Assembly: GCA_934457515.1 (NCBI GenBank)
Contig: CAKSHV010000061.1
Coordinates: 1 to 7,803 of the forward strand
Length of the DNA stretch: 7,803 bases
Origin: an uncultured Clostridia bacterium
Lineage (GTDB): Bacteria > Bacillota > Clostridia > RGIG6154
Direction: 5' to 3'
Numbering within the stretch: the stretch's first letter is position 1; each line of letters begins with the position of its first letter. The notes under the pieces are model-generated. The model saw only the letters and a program-made list of their open reading frames with translations. It was not told the DNA's origin and did no database searches. The translations under genes and the position numbers were made by a program. Positions 6,500-7,803 of the stretch are shown piece by piece.

Positions 6500-7456
6500 T
6501 CAGTCTTTCTTACCAAAAAGCATTTCGCTTGCTTTAAAGGTATGTCCTTTTAAAAAATCTGCGGTCTGCATGGCTTTTTTCCCCTCGGGCTGGAGAACCG
6601 ATATCTCCAAAACCGTGCCGCCGCCCGCCGCAATTTTCAACTTTTCTTTGCTTTCAATCACCGTGCCGGGTGCTTTGTCGGTTGTTTCGCCCGAATCCGC
6701 AGCAAACAGAATTTTAAGCATTTTCCCGTCCGCAAAATACACTTTTGCGCCGGGAAACGGATTTAATCCGCGCACAAAGCACGAAATTTCCGCAGCGGTT
6801 TTCTCAAAATCAATACCGCAGAATTCTTTTTGAATCATGGGCGAATAGGTCGATTTTGCATCGTCCTGCTTTTCGGGCGAAAGTTCGCCCTTTTGCAGCA
6901 AGTCAAGTGTTTTATTCAAAGCATTTCCGCCGACCTGTGCCAGCTTTTCAAACAAAATGCCGGTCGTGTCGGTCTTTTGAATGGTATATTCCTCTTTCAG
7001 CAGCATGTCGCCGGTATCTAACCCCTCGTCCATCTGCATAATCGTAACGCCCGTTTTTTCCTCGCCGTTTATAAGGCACCAATGAATGGGCGCCGCGCCC
7101 CTGTATTTCGGAAGAAGCGACGCGTGAATGTTTATGCAGCCGAATTTCGGATAGTGAATCACATTCGGCGGCAAAATTTTGCCGTATGCGGCAACCACAA
7201 TCAGATCGGGATTTAATTGCTGTAACAGCGTTGAAAATGCCTCGTCTTTCAGCGTTTTCGGCTGAAAAACAGGGATATTAAGCGCTTCTGCCTTTTCTTT
7301 AACGGGTGTGGTCTGCAGTTTATAGCCTCTGCCTTTCGGCCGGTCGGGCTGCGTTACCGCGCCGACAAGCGAAACATCATCCCGATTAAAAAGCACTTCA
7401 AGCGCGGGAACCGCAAAATCAGGCGTTCCCATATATAAAACCCTAAGTTTATTCAT
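6500..7456 (-). CDS. fmt: Methionyl-tRNA formyltransferase
   Basis: Transfers a formyl group from 10-formyl-tetrahydrofolate to Met-tRNA(fMet) in the cytoplasm, making the initiator tRNA. The 318 residues match the usual length of about 310-320. The N-terminal Rossmann formyltransferase domain begins with LYMGTPDFAVP (7-17). The catalytic triad Asn109, His111 and Asp147 sits in INIHASLLPKYRG (108-120) and DEGLDTGDML (143-152), matching E. coli Asn108/His110/Asp146 with an offset of one. The PDRPKGRG block (37-44) is also family-typical. The C-terminal tRNA-binding beta-barrel starts near 205 and contains FVRGLNPFPGA (227-237). Its ATG lies inside the end of def, overlapping by 8 bases, with GAGGAAG 6 bases upstream. 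Def later removes the formyl group that Fmt adds, and the pair is co-transcribed in most bacteria. Confidence 0.98.
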   Translation of the reverse strand: MNKLRVLYMGTPDFAVPALEVLFNRDDVSLVGAVTQPDRPKGRGYKLQTTPVKEKAEALNIPVFQPKTLKDEAFSTLLQQLNPDLIVVAAYGKILPPNVIHYPKFGCINIHASLLPKYRGAAPIHWCLINGEEKTGVTIMQMDEGLDTGDMLLKEEYTIQKTDTTGILFEKLAQVGGNALNKTLDLLQKGELSPEKQDDAKSTYSPMIQKEFCGIDFEKTAAEISCFVRGLNPFPGAKVYFADGKMLKILFAADSGETTDKAPGTVIESKEKLKIAAGGGTVLEISVLQPEGKKAMQTADFLKGHTFKASEMLFGKKD

Positions 7457-7803
7457 GCTCCACTTCCTCTGTCATAATGTCCACATAGAGTCTGCCGTCC
7501 AAATGGTCGTTTTCGTGGCAGATTGCACGCGCGGCAAGCTTGTTTACCACTTTTTCAAACGGCTTTCCGAACCGGTCATACGCACGGAATTTCACTACCG
7601 CGGGGCGCTCGACAATACCGCTTCTGCCCACAACGCTAAGACAGCCCTCTTCCCCGATCTGCTTGCCCAAGGTTTCTAAAATTTCGGGGTTAATGCATTC
7701 AATCACGCCCGTTTCCTCGGTTTCGATAATAAACAAGCGGCGAAGAATGCCCACCTGCGGCGCAGCCAAGCCAACGCCGTTTGCCACCGTCATGGTTTCA
7801 TAC
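7449..7803 (-). CDS. def: Peptide deformylase, N-terminus cut by window edge
   Basis: Metalloenzyme that removes the N-formyl group from nascent proteins at the ribosome exit. Only the C-terminal 117 residues are in the window; the frame stays open to the right edge (YETM before the GVGLAAPQVG block), so the Met at 7791-7793 is internal and about 30-40 residues are missing. All three motifs are visible: I, GVGLAAPQ; II, EEGCLS with the metal-binding Cys (codon 7641-7643); III, HENDHLDG with two His ligands and catalytic Glu. The residue before motif III is Cys instead of the more common Gln. The stop overlaps the first codons of fmt by 8 bases. Confidence 0.97.
   Translation of the reverse strand, partial: YETMTVANGVGLAAPQVGILRRLFIIETEETGVIECINPEILETLGKQIGEEGCLSVVGRSGIVERPAVVKFRAYDRFGKPFEKVVNKLAARAICHENDHLDGRLYVDIMTEEVEHE
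7463..7469 (-). promoter_or_regulatory. Ribosome binding site of fmt, inside the end of def
   Basis: The minus strand reads GAGGAAG, 6 bases before the fmt ATG and inside the last codons of def. It fixes the fmt start despite the 8-base overlap of the two genes. Confidence 0.7.

Noticed and set aside
7515..7517. Cys in place of Gln just before the deformylase HExxH motif as a possible defect
   Set aside because: The zinc/iron ligands and catalytic Glu are intact, and I recall the same substitution in other clostridial deformylases, so it is not evidence of lost activity.

Overview
The window is a single-strand, tightly packed housekeeping gene cluster from a bacterium of the Firmicutes (Bacillota), most likely class Clostridia. 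Every gene is read on the minus strand, so transcription runs from high to low coordinates. In that direction the order is: def (peptide deformylase, N-terminus cut by the right edge), fmt (methionyl-tRNA formyltransferase), a YugP-type membrane zinc metallopeptidase, rsmB (16S rRNA m5C methyltransferase), rlmN (23S rRNA/tRNA m2A radical-SAM methyltransferase), a PP2C Ser/Thr phosphatase (prpC/stp), a PASTA-domain Ser/Thr kinase (prkC), and rsgA (circularly permuted ribosome-assembly GTPase, C-terminus cut by the left edge). B. subtilis has nearly the same order (def-fmt-rsmB-rlmN-prpC-prkC-rsgA). As far as I recall, a yugP-type gene between fmt and rsmB is typical of Clostridia. Species cannot be assigned from the sequence alone.

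Right part (about 4574-7803): def and fmt overlap by 8 bases. After a 19-base gap comes the metallopeptidase, which overlaps rsmB by 4 bases (ATGA). Middle (2800-4573): rlmN starts on the base after the rsmB stop (TAGATG), and prpC follows after 40 bases. Left part (1-2768): prkC follows prpC after 31 bases, and the rsgA start overlaps the prkC stop (TAATG). The largest gap is 40 bases, so no room remains for extra genes. I saw no promoter or terminator, which fits one long operon that begins and ends outside the window.

The products fall into three linked groups. Def and Fmt handle the formyl-methionine cycle of translation initiation. RsmB, RlmN and RsgA modify or assemble the ribosome. PrpC and PrkC are an opposing phosphatase/kinase pair in which PrkC senses cell-wall fragments through extracellular PASTA domains. 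In B. subtilis RsgA (CpgA) is a known PrkC substrate, which gives the co-location a functional logic.

I found no new system. The points worth a second look are local: a 54-bp in-frame tandem repeat coding a Gly/Gln/Thr/Pro-rich tail after the PASTA domains of PrkC, an atypical third PASTA repeat, a PrkC activation loop poor in Thr, a shortened linker in RsmB, two equally plausible starts for the metallopeptidase, and an apparent absence of Thr just before the RsgA P-loop.
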